Below the pieces are notes generated by a model that was given only the letters and a program-made list of their open reading frames with translations, ran no database searches and had not been told where the DNA came from. DNA of 64,000 bases from Paracamarosporium sp. OC-R06-R3 (lineage: Eukaryota; Ascomycota; Dothideomycetes; Pleosporales; Didymosphaeriaceae), in assembly GCA_019828545.1 (NCBI GenBank), contig JACVRA010000150.1, positions 186,001 to 250,000 of the forward strand. Direction: 5' to 3'. Shown here in pieces: positions 26,101 through 37,393 of the stretch (positions are counted from its first letter, which is position 1; the number at the start of each line of letters is the position of its first letter). A program made the translations under genes and the position numbers.

Positions 26101-29100
26101 AGCCTACAGATTCAACTCTTATGAATACATGTCCTTCGTGCCTTTTGAAGCGAAGCTGACCTTCTGGGATGAGAACAATGCGCTGGCGCTGGTTTCTGGT
26201 CGAATGAAGCACAATCTTGCTAGAACATCCGTACCATGTACCCACGTCTTGAAAATGAGTGTAGGTTACCTCTGCACTTAGCTCACGACATTGTAGGAGG
26301 TTGGACCGATTGACGAAGAAATTAAGTTCTAGGCGTCTCAGTTCGACAGAAAGAGGGCCTCTTTCTGGTTGGGTCACCACGATGTGCTCTGGATCCTCGA
26401 AATACCGAAAGTTCTGCGCAACTGTCCGAAAAGTCGAGCTGAAGGGATCGACTAGGCTTGATTCTTTCCTCGTTGCCTGGCAAGTGACTAGATCGAGTCT
26501 CCAATTGCTATGCCTGGACTTCCATATGTCGTTCTGGCGGATTTCCATAATCTTGGAATCCAAATCAAGCCAATGAAAGCAACTATCTATCAAAGCCAAA
26601 GGTAGATCGTGTTGAGTGCTAGGCTCAGTTTTGCTGGTGAAGACAGATGGGTGTATGAGTTCCAAAGTAGCTTGGTTCTGTACGGCCTGCACTACTAGCT
26701 TACCCTGGCGAAAACCGAGATGAACCAAATGATTATAAGGCATTTGTCGGTCAATGGCAAGGGACATTCCGGGTAGGTAAGAAGGCCGAACGCGCAACGC
26801 ATATGTCCCGAAGAGCATTTGTACTACAGGCTGGTGATATGCAGCTGGTAGAATGCCAGATTGCTTGCCATCAATAAGAAAGTCACCTCGGAATAGATGA
26901 TATTGAATCAAGTGGGTAACTTGGTGTTTGCGTGCTTGAATTGGGATCTCCACCCACCATGTCTCGGGCGCAAGTTGAATTTGTGGAGGATCATCGAGAA
27001 GTCCCGGGGGCAATGGCCAGATGTGGTTGAAAGCTAACAGAAGGGCTCTATGGTTTGAGATTATGAGATCTGCCAAGGCTTTGCGATTTCCGAATGTGTA
27101 AAGAAGATCTTCCAGCAACAACTTGCGCAAAATGTAAGGTAAGTTATCGAAACGGCCAACGAGACTCTCTTGGAGTATGATAGAAGCGCCAATGAAGCAC
27201 TGCAAAGATTCAGTATCCAGGTGAAATTTGAACGTCATTGGTCGCTGCATGGTTCGTCTACAAAGCACTGAAGCCCATAGGGCGAAGATAGTTGACTCTT
27301 GCGAGGTTGTCCCAGACGATCCGTGTAATGAAAGACACCAGTTCCAAGTGGTGTTACGGACTTGATCAAGCAGCTCAAAAGCTTGATCCTGGATAGCTAT
27401 GCATGTTGAAAGGGATGCTATCTTAAGAAGCAGAGATATGAGCATATCCATCTGTACTGGTTCCCGCCAGTTGTTCTGGATCGCATCTAAGCGATAGCTG
27501 ACTTGCTTGAGGAGTTGAATGCAAAACGTTTCATCAGCAAAGACCATATGTATATCTCGCAGAGGATGACCTAATGTTGATGGACCAATCTGAAGGACAA
27601 CTTTTGAGATGATGGCCCATGTTGACTCGGTGGAAAAATTGAGGTTTGTGGCGCCCAACTCGCGTAACAAAGAAAGCCATCGGCGATTTGTGCCACTGAG
27701 TAGTTCTTGCCATGCCATATGCTCGTGCACGTTCAAATCAGAAGGACACTTCGTTTGACTAGCAAGTATCTCGTTTGACGTAGGCCAATGGTCATTGCTG
27801 ATGCTGATGCACTTGTAAGGTGAACCGCTGGGAAGCATGAGAGGAACATGTCCGGAAAAGGACATTTTGTCGTCCTGCTGAGTCCATGATTGGCCGAGTG
27901 TGTCGTAATAATTGAGTCGTAAGCCGCACGGGCGACATATCAGATGCAACTCGACTGGAAAGCCCGTTTCTGCGTAATGGCAGTCCAAGTGTGATTTGGT
28001 CTTAGATCCTAGGGTCACATGAGACTCAGTTGAATTGGCATGATGTGAAAGTCCAGTATAGCCACGCAACAAAGGCACTTTTGCACAGGTCTCGATTTGC
28101 AGCTGCCCAAAAGTCATAAGTAGAAGCCAAGTCGCATCTCGATAGGCAGCGAAAGACTGTGGGCATCTCAATTCGAAAATCGCTGCCTTGGCGGCAGGTT
28201 CGTAATCTTGTAACGGTTGCTCAAACACTCCGATCTTGAGATTACGTGCTTCAAATCCGTAATGGTGCTTGTAACAGAAACTTCGATGAACTGACTTAAT
28301 CTTGCCATCCTTGATGACTTCATGGTAGCCGGGACATGACGGAGAACTTTCCACCTTCTCCAGAAGTCGTTTATACTCGTTGAGCTTTTCGTGCCATTCT
28401 TCTGCTTTGGTTGCTCGCGCTTCCTCTGATTCGGCTTTTATCTCTTGTCTTAACTGCTCCAGGCCCGCAACTTCACCAAAGTTGTCGTAATACACTGCTG
28501 CGAACGAGTCTTCAGCAGGACCATCGAAGATCGTTTTGCTTCCAGAGCCAGTCCACCTACGACATCGTCGGTTGATGTACGTCTGAATTTCTTCCGCACG
28601 CTTCATATCGTCTGCATATAGGAATTCCAGAGTATCTAACGCGCCAGCGTCGAAGCCAGGATGGTACGACTTCAACAGAGGAAACTCAGTGACGGCGTAG
28701 CGATCCAGCTCTACCCAAAGCTCCATCACATTAAGAAGAAGTTTGCTCTTCAACTCAGGATAACCATCGAAGAGATTTCTAGTGCTGGAAACGTATAGCT
28801 CAATCGTGCGAGCTAGTGCACAGCAATAGGACTTCCATGTTATTGGTGCTCCATATCTGCTTTTCATGGGCATGACCCGTTCCTCTACCGTGCTAGCCAA
28901 TTTGAAGTAACGATCCGCAATAATTGCGAAGGGTTTTGTTTTGACTCGCGATGCTTCATAATTGTCTAGGAGTTGACGAGGTGTCAAATGTTGCTGGGGA
29001 AGGGTCCATGACCCACCGGAAGCAACAAGGCGGAGCTTCTGGCCGCTAGATGGTAATTGTAGTTTAAGCTCAGGTGATTTCGCGTGCCGGGGGAGATATT

Positions 29101-30236
29101 TGATGACGCGTCGAGTTTTGGTTTGGTATGCTTGCCATTGCAACTCTAGGAAACCTCGAGTGTTCTCCAGGCACTTCTTGAAAATGCCCCGCAGGTTGTC
29201 TAATAACATACATTGTACTTTCGTGTCAGAGTTCGAGATACTCGATTTGTACTGCTCAAGTTTGGCAAGTCTCCGGCCTAGCTTCTGCATCATGAAGAAT
29301 GTCGCTTCATGTGGGATCAATCCGTTGGATTCATCGATCAAACGAGACAAGAAAAGAGACATAATGATCTTATAGTACAACCGACCAAGATCCTGGCCCA
29401 TGATCTTGTATAAATGGCGCTGTATGACCACACGGATAGCTAGATAGAAAGGGGATCGCCGCCATGGTCTAAGCGCTTCCTTGAAGCACACAGTATCGTG
29501 AACGCGTTTCTGGAGCAGAGGAACATCATGTTTCACGCCATTACCTTCAAGTACCGTCATGAGGAAGCCGGTGATAAGCGATGGATCTGTTGTATTGCGA
29601 ACTTCGGGCATGGGTACTCCTGCCTTGTAGGTAACAGCGGCGAATTGCTTCAACGGTTCAATGCTAGCACGTTCGACAAAGGAGGCAAGGCACTCCTGAA
29701 ATGACCGTGTACGGTAGACTTGTGGTGGCAAAGAGACTGCACATCCAGGAAACTCCCATTGTAGAGCGTTCTCTGAGGCAATGACTGCTTCGCAGACTGC
29801 AGAGGTTTCGAAGGCTTCAAAAATGAAACCCTCATGGTCGGACCTACTAGCTCGGTCAGCTCATAGAGTGGTGCATGGAATGTCGTGACACGTACCCAAT
29901 TTCTTTGTATACGAATATCCCTGCATTCTGTTCTTTCACGTTTAAGAGAAGCCCGTGGATCCCTTTTAAATCATCTAGTTCCTTCACGAGGAGGTCTTTG
30001 TCGAGTGTTCCTGCAACGTTGACTGCCTTGGAACTGGTGAGAGTCAACCGAATGGCGTCAACAACAGTGAGATGCTCTTGCGGAACCAGAGGTGCGATTG
30101 CTTTGACAGCGTGAAGAACGCGATCGAGCAGCGCAGCTTCAATCGCACAAAGATTGCGGTCTTCCTTCCCTGGGACGTTCCGAGGGAAAGCAACATGGTT
30201 GTACAGCTGGAGCAAAAACTCCCGCGTGGCAGCCAT
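20127..30236 (-). CDS. Giant DUF6606/DUF3638/DUF3645 P-loop protein, ~3,215 aa
   Basis: Eight exons on the minus strand: 30236-29896, 29843-23899, 23846-22960, 22816-22560, 22508-21811, 21758-21438, 21378-20572 and 20518-20127. They sum to 3,216 codons with no internal stop. The order matches a known uncharacterised eukaryotic family: an N-terminal DUF6606-like region (MAATREFLLQLYNHVAFPRN, then DHEGFIFEAFETSAVCEAVI), a very long helical middle, then DUF3638 with a phosphate-binding-loop-like motif at about residues 2083-2092 (QLLMGKGKTS). DUF3645 follows, including EWGHPDVAI (after the third intron) and a DExH-like YLDESHCRGTDLKLP near residue 2668, then AMRLRLLG as in helicase motif VI-like regions. 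The tail is very acidic (EEDEDEDDDEFYDGED). These motifs suggest an ATPase or ubiquitin-related factor, but no function is established. The P-loop has Lys where relatives commonly have Glu (MGEGK). No signal peptide or membrane span is seen. Confidence 0.88.
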
Positions 30237-30434
30237 GGCTGCTAAGGTGGTGGGAGGTGCAAGGCGACAACGGGGAAAGAGCTGTGGTGCTCAGTTGGCG
30301 TTGGCGTTTCAAGATAAGAGTGAGAGCAGGGAAGGTGGCGTTGGCTGTGGTTGCACGGCAGGAGCGTGGCTAAAGGTTGTTCCGACAACAGTGCCAAGCA
30401 TCGCGCGATTCGCGAGGAAGCGATATTAAGAAGT

Positions 30435-30458
30435 CGGTGATGGTGATGGTGATGGTGA
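30435..30458. repeat. GGTGAT hexanucleotide microsatellite
   Basis: GGTGAT is repeated about four times, roughly 200 nt upstream of the start of the giant minus-strand gene. It falls in its promoter or 5' leader and is not coding; its reverse complement reads as a spurious poly-His run. Confidence 0.75.
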
Positions 30459-32109
30459 AGACTCATGTTTGCGGACTGCCTCGCGTTTGTGGTTGCAAAC
30501 AATGTCCAAAACAACATCAAGCACCTGTGAGAAAACCATCGTCCAGCATTCACTCCGCTCTGTGTTGAGTACTCTCCACAATTATTTCCAAACTCAATTC
30601 TATAGGATAGATGCGGCTTTTAGTCTCCGTATCCTCCTTTTACTTTTCTGATGACGCGGGATGGTAAGGACTATGCCAACTGATATCTCGTAAGACATTT
30701 TTGCACCAGCCCTCCCTTAGGCCTAATATTGATAAGCTTAGGAAGACACTGAGCCCAGACGCATGTGCCTCGTCTTCAACACCATGCCATTTGAACGTAG
30801 AAGTGAGTTTACTGACCGCTCAGACCTCACCAGTCCATACACAAGCTGTTGGTGGAAGCCCGTTTATATTTGGATGAGAGGCAACAGGAGCCACACAAAC
30901 TCACAACCCTGGAAGAAATGGGGAGGGGGGTCCCCATTATCAGTGTTCTCTGACGTTAGACTCCTCACCCGACCAGGGACTTACAGGCCACGAACAGATA
31001 ACGGAGACGTTTCATTGACCAGGAACTATGCAGGGCGACGGTTCGTAGAGTCAGGCCCGTTATGGTGGCCGCTGTTATCTGGCAGCACACCTTCGCAATG
31101 GTTCTATGGCAGCGCTAAATCTGCAGCTCCGACAGAGCATAACTTAGTTGTACCACGTATTGACTAAGATGGCGGCAATACTCACATACATCGCGATATA
31201 AAGCCGGGGACGATGGTGGCAGGTAAGGGCCTATCCTAGACTTACAACCTCTTCTCGTTGTTACAGTCCGAGCGAAGAACATCGAACCAGCAAATCTTTC
31301 AACGAGGAGTAGTGTACACATCTTAAAGCCAGATGAAACTGTAGCTGGTTCGCATATGGCCGGTCTCGACGTGAGGTGTCCGTGGGATATTCTTGAACGA
31401 ACACGCAATATGATGTCGGAGTTGGCAAGGGTACAAATAACCAAATGTTACCTATTAATCTGCTGTTCTTCTTGCATGCACCCTTCTTCACGCACCCCTC
31501 GAGCAAGATCATACTTGAATCAACCCAAATTATTCTTTCCTACACTCGTTCACCAATTTGCAAGATGTGTCCCTCACCAAAGCGCGTCGATTCGGTTGTA
31601 AAGCTTCGATGGTGACAAGACCGTGTCCTGAGAATGCTTACGCCATCTTATTTGTCTCGCGGATTTTAAGGTGCCGTATCGTACCATCTAGAGCTGTCGT
31701 GTTTCCTTTGACGAACATGAACGTCCGAAGCAGCGTACAAGCGCTCCGCAGAGACGCCTCGACGGACAAAATTGTTCAACAGACAATGTAATCTGCATCA
31801 TAGATCCAGGACTACACGTCGATAAATTGGAATTTACTCAACATAAGAACAAAGACACGCATGCACACGTTGTCGCTCATGCATGGGTGCTTGCGAAAAA
31901 TGACATCGGAGGTTGACTGATGCCCAACAAAAAGGATCCGCCGTCATGACCACCAAGCGAACTTGAGCATCGGCACTCAAGGGTGGTTGCTTATGGTGCA
32001 CGGACCAAGCCGTGTTTTGCAACGGTGGGGTTTTTAGGGATACCCAGAGCAACAAGACACGGGTCCACCATCACCCTACTAACCAAGGACCCTGATGCGC
32101 GCCCCGAAG

Positions 32110-32122
32110 TATATAATTATAA
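32110..32122 (+). promoter_or_regulatory. TATA-like element upstream of MFS gene
   Basis: TATATAATTATAA lies about 340 nt upstream of the MFS start codon. It is the strongest AT-rich core-promoter-like site in this otherwise mixed-composition upstream region. Use of the site is inferred from position and sequence only. Confidence 0.35.
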
Positions 32123-32459
32123 CTGTTGACCCTCCCCCGGATGTCTCCACGTTCCCGTCTCTCGGCTCTCGGCACGATGACCCACGCACCCCTGATGTTC
32201 TGCCCCCGACAAAGCATGCCAAGTGAGACCCACAAGGCTCGGCCGAACTCCCCAAAGAGCGGAAGTCCGCTCCCGGATGGGAGATGGAGGTATCGGATAT
32301 AGGTTAGCAAGAGTGACTGGGCGTTCTGGAAATGTCTCTCGCGTCTGTCGAAACTCTTGTTCTAACCTCTCCTTCTCCTTTAGTTCATCGCTCTTTGTTT
32401 GTTACTACTGCGTCGCTCGGATCCGAGCTATCGCTGTAAACACCCATAGCCGGACTCAA

Positions 32460-34528
32460 ATGAGGGGTCCAGCCATGACGGCACACGAGAAGGAGCTCGG
32501 AACAGCCACCTCCGAGAAGGAAAGGGACGAGTCTGAGCTTGGTATGGATGGGGAAGATGACCGTTCGTCAGTATCCTCGATTTCAACGACCTCGGCCAGT
32601 TCTGGAGACGATGTACAATCAATACAACAAACATTGAGTCGTAATGCTGGCCTAGAAGAGCATGACAAATCGCTGGCGCAGATCACCACTGTGACAACAA
32701 ACATGACCACGGATCCACGTTTCGAACTCGACTTTGAAGATGGCGAGAGCCCGCAGTAAGTAATGCCAGGGAACAAAGTGGGTGCTCGTGCTGGCGATTG
32801 TCTGAAACTCTCAGGCTTTCCACTCATGTCTGATATTTCCAGACATTGACAGCTAGCTAAGGCACTTCCACCTACTCTAATTTTGGAACCTTATACTGAC
32901 TTTGTACCCCTCGCCTTTAGAGATTGGAGCATGCTCAAAAAATCCATGGTCATCTTCTTCATGAGTTTCTCTACGCTGGTCGTCGTCATGTACTCAACTT
33001 CGTATACCGCTGGTATTCCTGGAATGATGGTGACGTTCGACGTGGACAATAAAATCGACCTTGTCCTGGGTCTGACAACGTACCTGGCCGGCTTAGCCCT
33101 CGGATCTGTTATACTTGCGCCCCTAAGCGAAATGTACGGACGACGCCCTGTATACTTGATCGCAGTTTTCATGTTCACTGTTTTGATCATCCCCTGCGCC
33201 TTGGCGGAGAACCTCGCTACCATTCTCGCAGTGCGTTTCTTCGGTGCCTTCGCTGGTGCAGCCATGATTTCGAATGCACCCGGAACCGTGTCTGACATTG
33301 TTAGCGATGACTATCGCGCTCTTGCATTTTCTGTCTGGAGTATCGGTCCGATGAATGGTCCTGTTGTTGGACCACTGATCGGTGGGTTTGTGTTCCAGTA
33401 CATGGGCTGGCGATGGACAGACTGGGTTGTAATGATTGGTTCCGGAGTGTCCTGGGTCATGGTATTCTGTAGGTCTTCTAAATGATCGAGTAGAGTAGTG
33501 GAGTTGACAACATCCAGTGATTGGCGAGACATATGCGCCTGCGCTTTTGCGCACCAAGTCGGCGAAGAAAAGGAAAGAAACCGGTGACGAGCGCTGGCAC
33601 TCACGTTACGATGACAAGAAGAAATTCTGGCCAATGTTGAAAGAAAACCTGTACCGTCCGTTTGTCATGAGTGTCAAGGAGCCGATCTGGTTTGTTCCTC
33701 AACCTTTTTGACAATGGCAGCGCTAATCCAACTTACAGTATATTTTGGAACGTTTATATCGCGCTTCTCTATGGAGTACTCTACCTTTGCTTCGTTTCTT
33801 ACCCAATCGTCTTCGGTGAGCTGCGGGGTTGGAGCCCTGGAATCACTGGCCTTGGCTACATCGGCATTGGTATTGGTGGTATGCTAGCCATCGGCTGCGA
33901 ACCTCTATTTCGACGCCTCATCAATTCGCACAAGCCAGACCCTGTAACCGGAAAGCCTACTCCAGAGGCCATGGTTAGTGTAGTCTGCATTGCTGCTTTC
34001 TGCGTGCCTATAGGCGAGATGATTTTCGCATGGACTTGCACGCCGAACGTGCATTGGATCGCGCCTATTATTGCTGGAATTCCATTCGGAGCCGGAAACT
34101 GTGGTGTATTCATTTACGCATCAAACTATCTTGTTCATTCGTATGGTATCTATGCTGCATCAGCCTTGGCAGGCAACGCAGTCCTTAGAAGTGCTATGGG
34201 TGGTACTTTGCCACTTGCTGGACCGGCGATGTTAGTAGCTATTGTTCTATCGAACGACTTTTCGCTGACACACAAACGCAGGTACAAATCCCTCGGTCCT
34301 CACTGGTCTGCAACCATGCTCTCGCTGATCGAATTTGCCATGATACCCATTCCTCTCGTTTTCTACCGGTACGGCCACAAGATCCGCGAGAAGTCTACTC
34401 TTATCCGCCAAATGCGTGAAGATAGGGAAAAGCTTGATCACAAGCTAAAGAAAGCTGCTGAGAAAGAAGAGAGACATAAAGCTAGAGAGGCTGCTGTGTT
34501 GGAAGAGAAGGGAAAGCTGGAAGTCTAA
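32460..34528 (+). CDS. DHA1-type MFS multidrug/polyamine-like transporter, ~584 aa
   Basis: Five exons: 32460-32755, 32921-33468, 33518-33689, 33739-34230 and 34282-34528, together 585 codons. A hydrophilic N-terminal tail of about 100 residues rich in Ser/Glu/Asp precedes DWSMLKKSMVIFFMSF, where the first span starts. The first half contains the MFS motif A between spans 2 and 3 (LAPLSEMYGRRPVYLI) and a motif-C-like glycine-rich span (GPMNGPVVGPLIGGF), as in proton-driven drug antiporters of the 12-span DHA1 family. A cytosolic loop rich in Lys/Arg (KSAKKRKETGDERWHSRYDD) follows span 6, and the C-terminal tail is a charged Lys/Glu helix. The product should sit in the plasma membrane. The substrate is not deducible. 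The first intron is long (165 nt); the last (51 nt) is a multiple of three without stops. ATG codons at 32460 and 32475 are both in frame. Confidence 0.9.
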
Positions 34529-34906
34529 CAAGAGCGTTTCGCAAGGTAGCCCTAAAGAAAACTAGCATAGGCAACATTACCTATCCGTATTACTATAATA
34601 ATTTTATCTGAGGATATCGGCATATATCCACCAGTTCGCTACTACAGTTGAGTTACTTGAATCTACTGCGGTGTTGTGTGCAGAGTCGCGGGGTGAATTT
34701 ACTGTGATAGAACTATTGTACAGGTTTAGTAAGTATTGTTTGAGCTCCTCACCTATCCCACACTATCTTTTCACGCTGCCTAGTTTTCTTTAGCTGTCAT
34801 TTGTTCATTGAAGTTTACCTTCCCGGAATCAAACCTGCATTAGCCTGGTGCCCCTCTGGTATGCTTTGTCCAATTTTCGAAACTGCTTAAGCCATCTATT
34901 GGAACG
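34529..34906. other. Intergenic, MFS 3' flank
   Basis: AT-rich sequence with TAATAATTTTATC-like stretches follows the MFS stop codon and is probably its 3' untranslated region. I see no gene. Confidence 0.5.
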
Positions 34907-35146
34907 ATGGCCGATCAATCGACATCTCTGCACCATGGCTGTAAGTATTTTGCCGATATAATGTCAGTGGGGTCTTTGTGTCTAATCATTAATGTACGAA
35001 ATAAAGATGTACGGCACAATGCACCATTGTTTGAAGCGTTGCTTATATATTGCGGCGTGGTAATTCGGTCACTGGCGGCTTTCCGGTCAGCGGTGTCACG
35101 CCGCTTTCAATCTTGTATAGGCAGCCACTTCAATATTTTCGGGTGA
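34907..35146 (+). CDS. Candidate small two-exon peptide (weak)
   Basis: An ATG in good context (ACGATGGCC) starts MADQSTSLHHG, immediately followed by a consensus GTAAGT donor at 34941. An AAAG acceptor at 35006 would restore the same frame and give a product of about 57 residues ending FQSCIGSHFNIFG. The intervening 66 nt are a multiple of three and also open, so the unspliced frame encodes 79 residues. No family is recognised. The reading includes a hydrophobic stretch (APLFEALLIYCGVVI). It may instead be the 5' end of another transcript or chance. Confidence 0.22.
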   Translation: MADQSTSLHHGCKYFADIMSVGSLCLIINVRNKDVRHNAPLFEALLIYCGVVIRSLAAFRSAVSRRFQSCIGSHFNIFG

Positions 35147-35371
35147 ATATATCAACCTTCACTTTCGTACCTTCTACTGTGTGTAATCCGTTGGAATTCG
35201 CCCTCAACCTACATATTGCGGTTGGTACGAGATCTCTGGCCTTCGACTTTTTTACATCCCTCCTGAACGAGTTCGCCACCTTTCGTCTACGATCTCGACT
35301 GGCTTTCAATTCTATATCGCATAGCTCAGAGTAGACGCACTCAGCCCCAAGCTTCGCTCTAGTGAAGCGGA

Positions 35372-35642
35372 ATGGCTCTTGCACACTATATCAGCACTGC
35401 ACTCGCGGTTGCAGGCGCGCCGATCTTGATAACCCTCATTATCTTAGCCAAGATCGTTACATTCATTCCGACGCTCATTCGATGGAATAGAGACGAAGAG
35501 AAGCCTACTTCGAAGCGTGTGTTCATTCCACAAGACGAGGCTAAGCTAGCGGAACTGAATGGTGAGTTTTCGAACTATAGTACCCGGAAAGTCTTAATTG
35601 TTTAATGTAGAACTTCGTCGCCATGCGTCCTCGGGCGCTTGA
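35372..35642 (+). CDS. Small single-span membrane protein, 73 aa
   Basis: Two exons, 35372-35561 and 35611-35642, are joined across a 49-nt intron with a consensus GTGAGT donor and TGTAG acceptor; the split codon is GAA and the spliced frame is 74 codons including the stop. The N terminus is short and hydrophobic, with a span at about residues 10-33 (STALAVAGAPILITLIILAK), followed by a charged tail (RWNRDEEKPTSKRVFIPQDE). There is no cleavable-signal pattern, so a one-pass membrane anchor is likely. I do not recognise the family. It lies about 850 nt downstream of the MFS gene on the same strand. Clean splicing and a coherent small protein support a real gene, but it is too short to be sure. 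Confidence 0.5.
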
Positions 35643-35979
35643 CCCTATCTAAGACTCTACTTGCGACCATAAATGAAAATGGAAAGAAATCCTTGATCAA
35701 ACCTTGATTCTCATGACGAAATATGATACGTTGATGAGAAGACAATATATATGTATATCCGAACCGAGGTTCATGCTTCTTCCAGAACGATGCCTTTTAT
35801 ACGAGTCTCTTAACACTACGGGAGATATGAGCATCCGAATTATATCTCAACTTGGAAGTAAAACATTTTTGGCGGTTTCGCTCAACGTGGATTTTAATGT
35901 TAAAGCTCACTTCAGCATTGTCATAACGCTTTGTGAATAGACGACAATTGACCTTCAAACAGCACCACCGTTCTCTGTA
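35643..35979. other. Intergenic between small membrane gene and GNAT gene
   Basis: This is 337 nt of AT-rich sequence between converging 3' ends. A 78-codon plus frame at 35704-35940 has no distinguishing feature. Confidence 0.5.
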
Positions 35980-36798
35980 TCAAAACTCTTCTATGTGCCT
36001 AGGTAACCGCTTCATATACCTGATGCTATACTGACCCCACCTCTCTTCTGTCACCCCCTCACCTGTACCCTCCAACTTCTCCGCCCACATCCTTCCCGGC
36101 GGCGATGAAGCATACTCATCTAAATTGACATCTAGCTCCTTCACGACGTTGAATCCGAATTTAGCATAAGCTTTCCACGCTTGATCTGAGGAATGCACCC
36201 AGGTGAAGACATTAAGGCGGTCGGCAATAGAAATGCCATACTCGATAAGGGCGCTACCCACACCGAGGGACTGGTGTTGCGGCGCGACGATGAGCCCAAT
36301 GAAGTACATGCATGAAGTGCCAAGCGGCATTAATTCAGCCACCATATGCTGCATGTCTGCGTCTTCGAGCGCGTGGAGACGATCTATGCTTTTCTTTTTT
36401 TTATCTTCTTGCGATTCATCTCTTACCCTCTCTTTGTCAACGTCGTCATGTGTGTCTTCAATCTGTTCCTGAGTACTGTTTTCGGCAGCCGGCATTTCGT
36501 CGTTCGGTTCCTTCCGTGGGATCTTCTCTTCGTCAATCCCTCTGAAACCCCAACCTGCGTGCCCGACAATGTTCCCAGCCTCGTCCACGGCCTTGAAATA
36601 TATGCACGTCTTCTTGTGGAGCGTTGCAAGGAATCCATCTCGAGCTATTTTGAACATGTCGAATGGCTTCCCCCCGAGCTGTTTCACGATAGTGTGCCGA
36701 TCAGTCGAGAAAGCTGTCGCAGTGATGCGAGCGCAAGCATTGATATCAGTATATTGGAGAGGACAAATGGTGACCGGGAGCTGTTTGTTTTTTGGCAT
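35980..36798 (-). CDS. GNAT family N-acetyltransferase, 272 aa
   Basis: One uninterrupted frame of 272 codons. The N-terminal region (ICPLQYTDINACARITATAF) fits the first strand and helix of the GCN5-related acetyltransferase fold, and the core contains FIGLIVAPQHQSLGVGSALI, where Q176-S-L-G-V-G181 matches the acetyl-CoA pyrophosphate-binding QxxGxG/A motif A. A later AYAKFGFNVVKEL matches the family's motif B (the YxKxGF pattern). The family transfers acetyl from acetyl-CoA to an amine; this subgroup resembles fungal small-molecule acetyltransferases, and the substrate is unknown. An unusual insertion of about 50 charged residues (around 98-140, rich in Glu, Asp and Lys) separates the early strands from the core and is likely a disordered loop. 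No signal peptide is seen, so it is probably cytosolic. It is transcribed in the same direction as the AsaB-like gene. Confidence 0.85.
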   Translation of the reverse strand: MPKNKQLPVTICPLQYTDINACARITATAFSTDRHTIVKQLGGKPFDMFKIARDGFLATLHKKTCIYFKAVDEAGNIVGHAGWGFRGIDEEKIPRKEPNDEMPAAENSTQEQIEDTHDDVDKERVRDESQEDKKKKSIDRLHALEDADMQHMVAELMPLGTSCMYFIGLIVAPQHQSLGVGSALIEYGISIADRLNVFTWVHSSDQAWKAYAKFGFNVVKELDVNLDEYASSPPGRMWAEKLEGTGEGVTEERWGQYSIRYMKRLPRHIEEF

Positions 36799-37393
36799 GA
36801 TTTACGAGATAATTGATTGTGACGATGCAAGATGGTTGACCAGATGGATTTTTGAACGGGTCAAAGAACGTGGCATTCATAATAATCTGTAGCTTTGAAA
36901 TAATCAGCCTGACATGTTGCAGAACTTCTAATTGCTGTTTATTGACGCTAGCTTCGTTAAGCGGGTGGGTGACTTTGATAGATGTGCTTACCTTGCATAT
37001 GCCGCCCTTGTAATATCGTTCAGCGCCCTTTACTAGTAGAGAGCAGGTATACTAGTCGTTTGTAGTCTAAGTGATGATTAATACTGGAGAAGTGCCAAAA
37101 GCGCTCATGATGATCAAATATAACTATAGTCTCCAGTGCACAATACATACTGCTTCGCGCTTCAACAGAGATTTTCGACAACTAGAGCGCATCCGGACGT
37201 GAGGCATAACAGATCACTGTTAGCCCATAGAACTTCAACAAGGTGTATAGCAGAAGACGCTGCGTATATATAGAAGAATGAATTGTCTGAAAGCTCGCCA
37301 ACTAATAACTCTAACGTTGATATCAAGACGCCCGAAACTCATGCCCATGCTAAAAGTACAAGAAAACTCGAAGATTATCAATCAGAAAAGGCT
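36799..37393. other. Intergenic, GNAT promoter region
   Basis: This is 595 nt between the GNAT start codon and the stop of the upstream AsaB-like gene on the same strand. It contains a TATATATAG stretch near 37264-37273, about 465 nt from the GNAT start, and no gene that I can support. Confidence 0.45.

Larger units (their letters stand above)
30237..32459. other. Divergent intergenic: giant gene and MFS transporter promoters
   Basis: This 2.2 kb lies between the start codons of the giant minus-strand gene and the plus-strand MFS gene. Besides the GGTGAT repeat and the TATA-like site listed separately, it holds only unremarkable open frames (30763-31167 plus, for instance) with no domain. 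A CT-rich leader (TTCTCCTTT) lies about 90 nt before the MFS start codon. Confidence 0.5.

Noticed and set aside
30242..30553. Minus frame with a poly-histidine run
   Set aside because: The run is the translation of the GGTGAT microsatellite; the rest has no protein-like features.
32756..32920. A missing micro-exon in the 165-nt first intron of the transporter (relatives may read an Asn-Pro pair before Asp-Trp-Ser)
   Set aside because: No short segment with proper AG and GT borders encoding it was found; the direct join is in frame.
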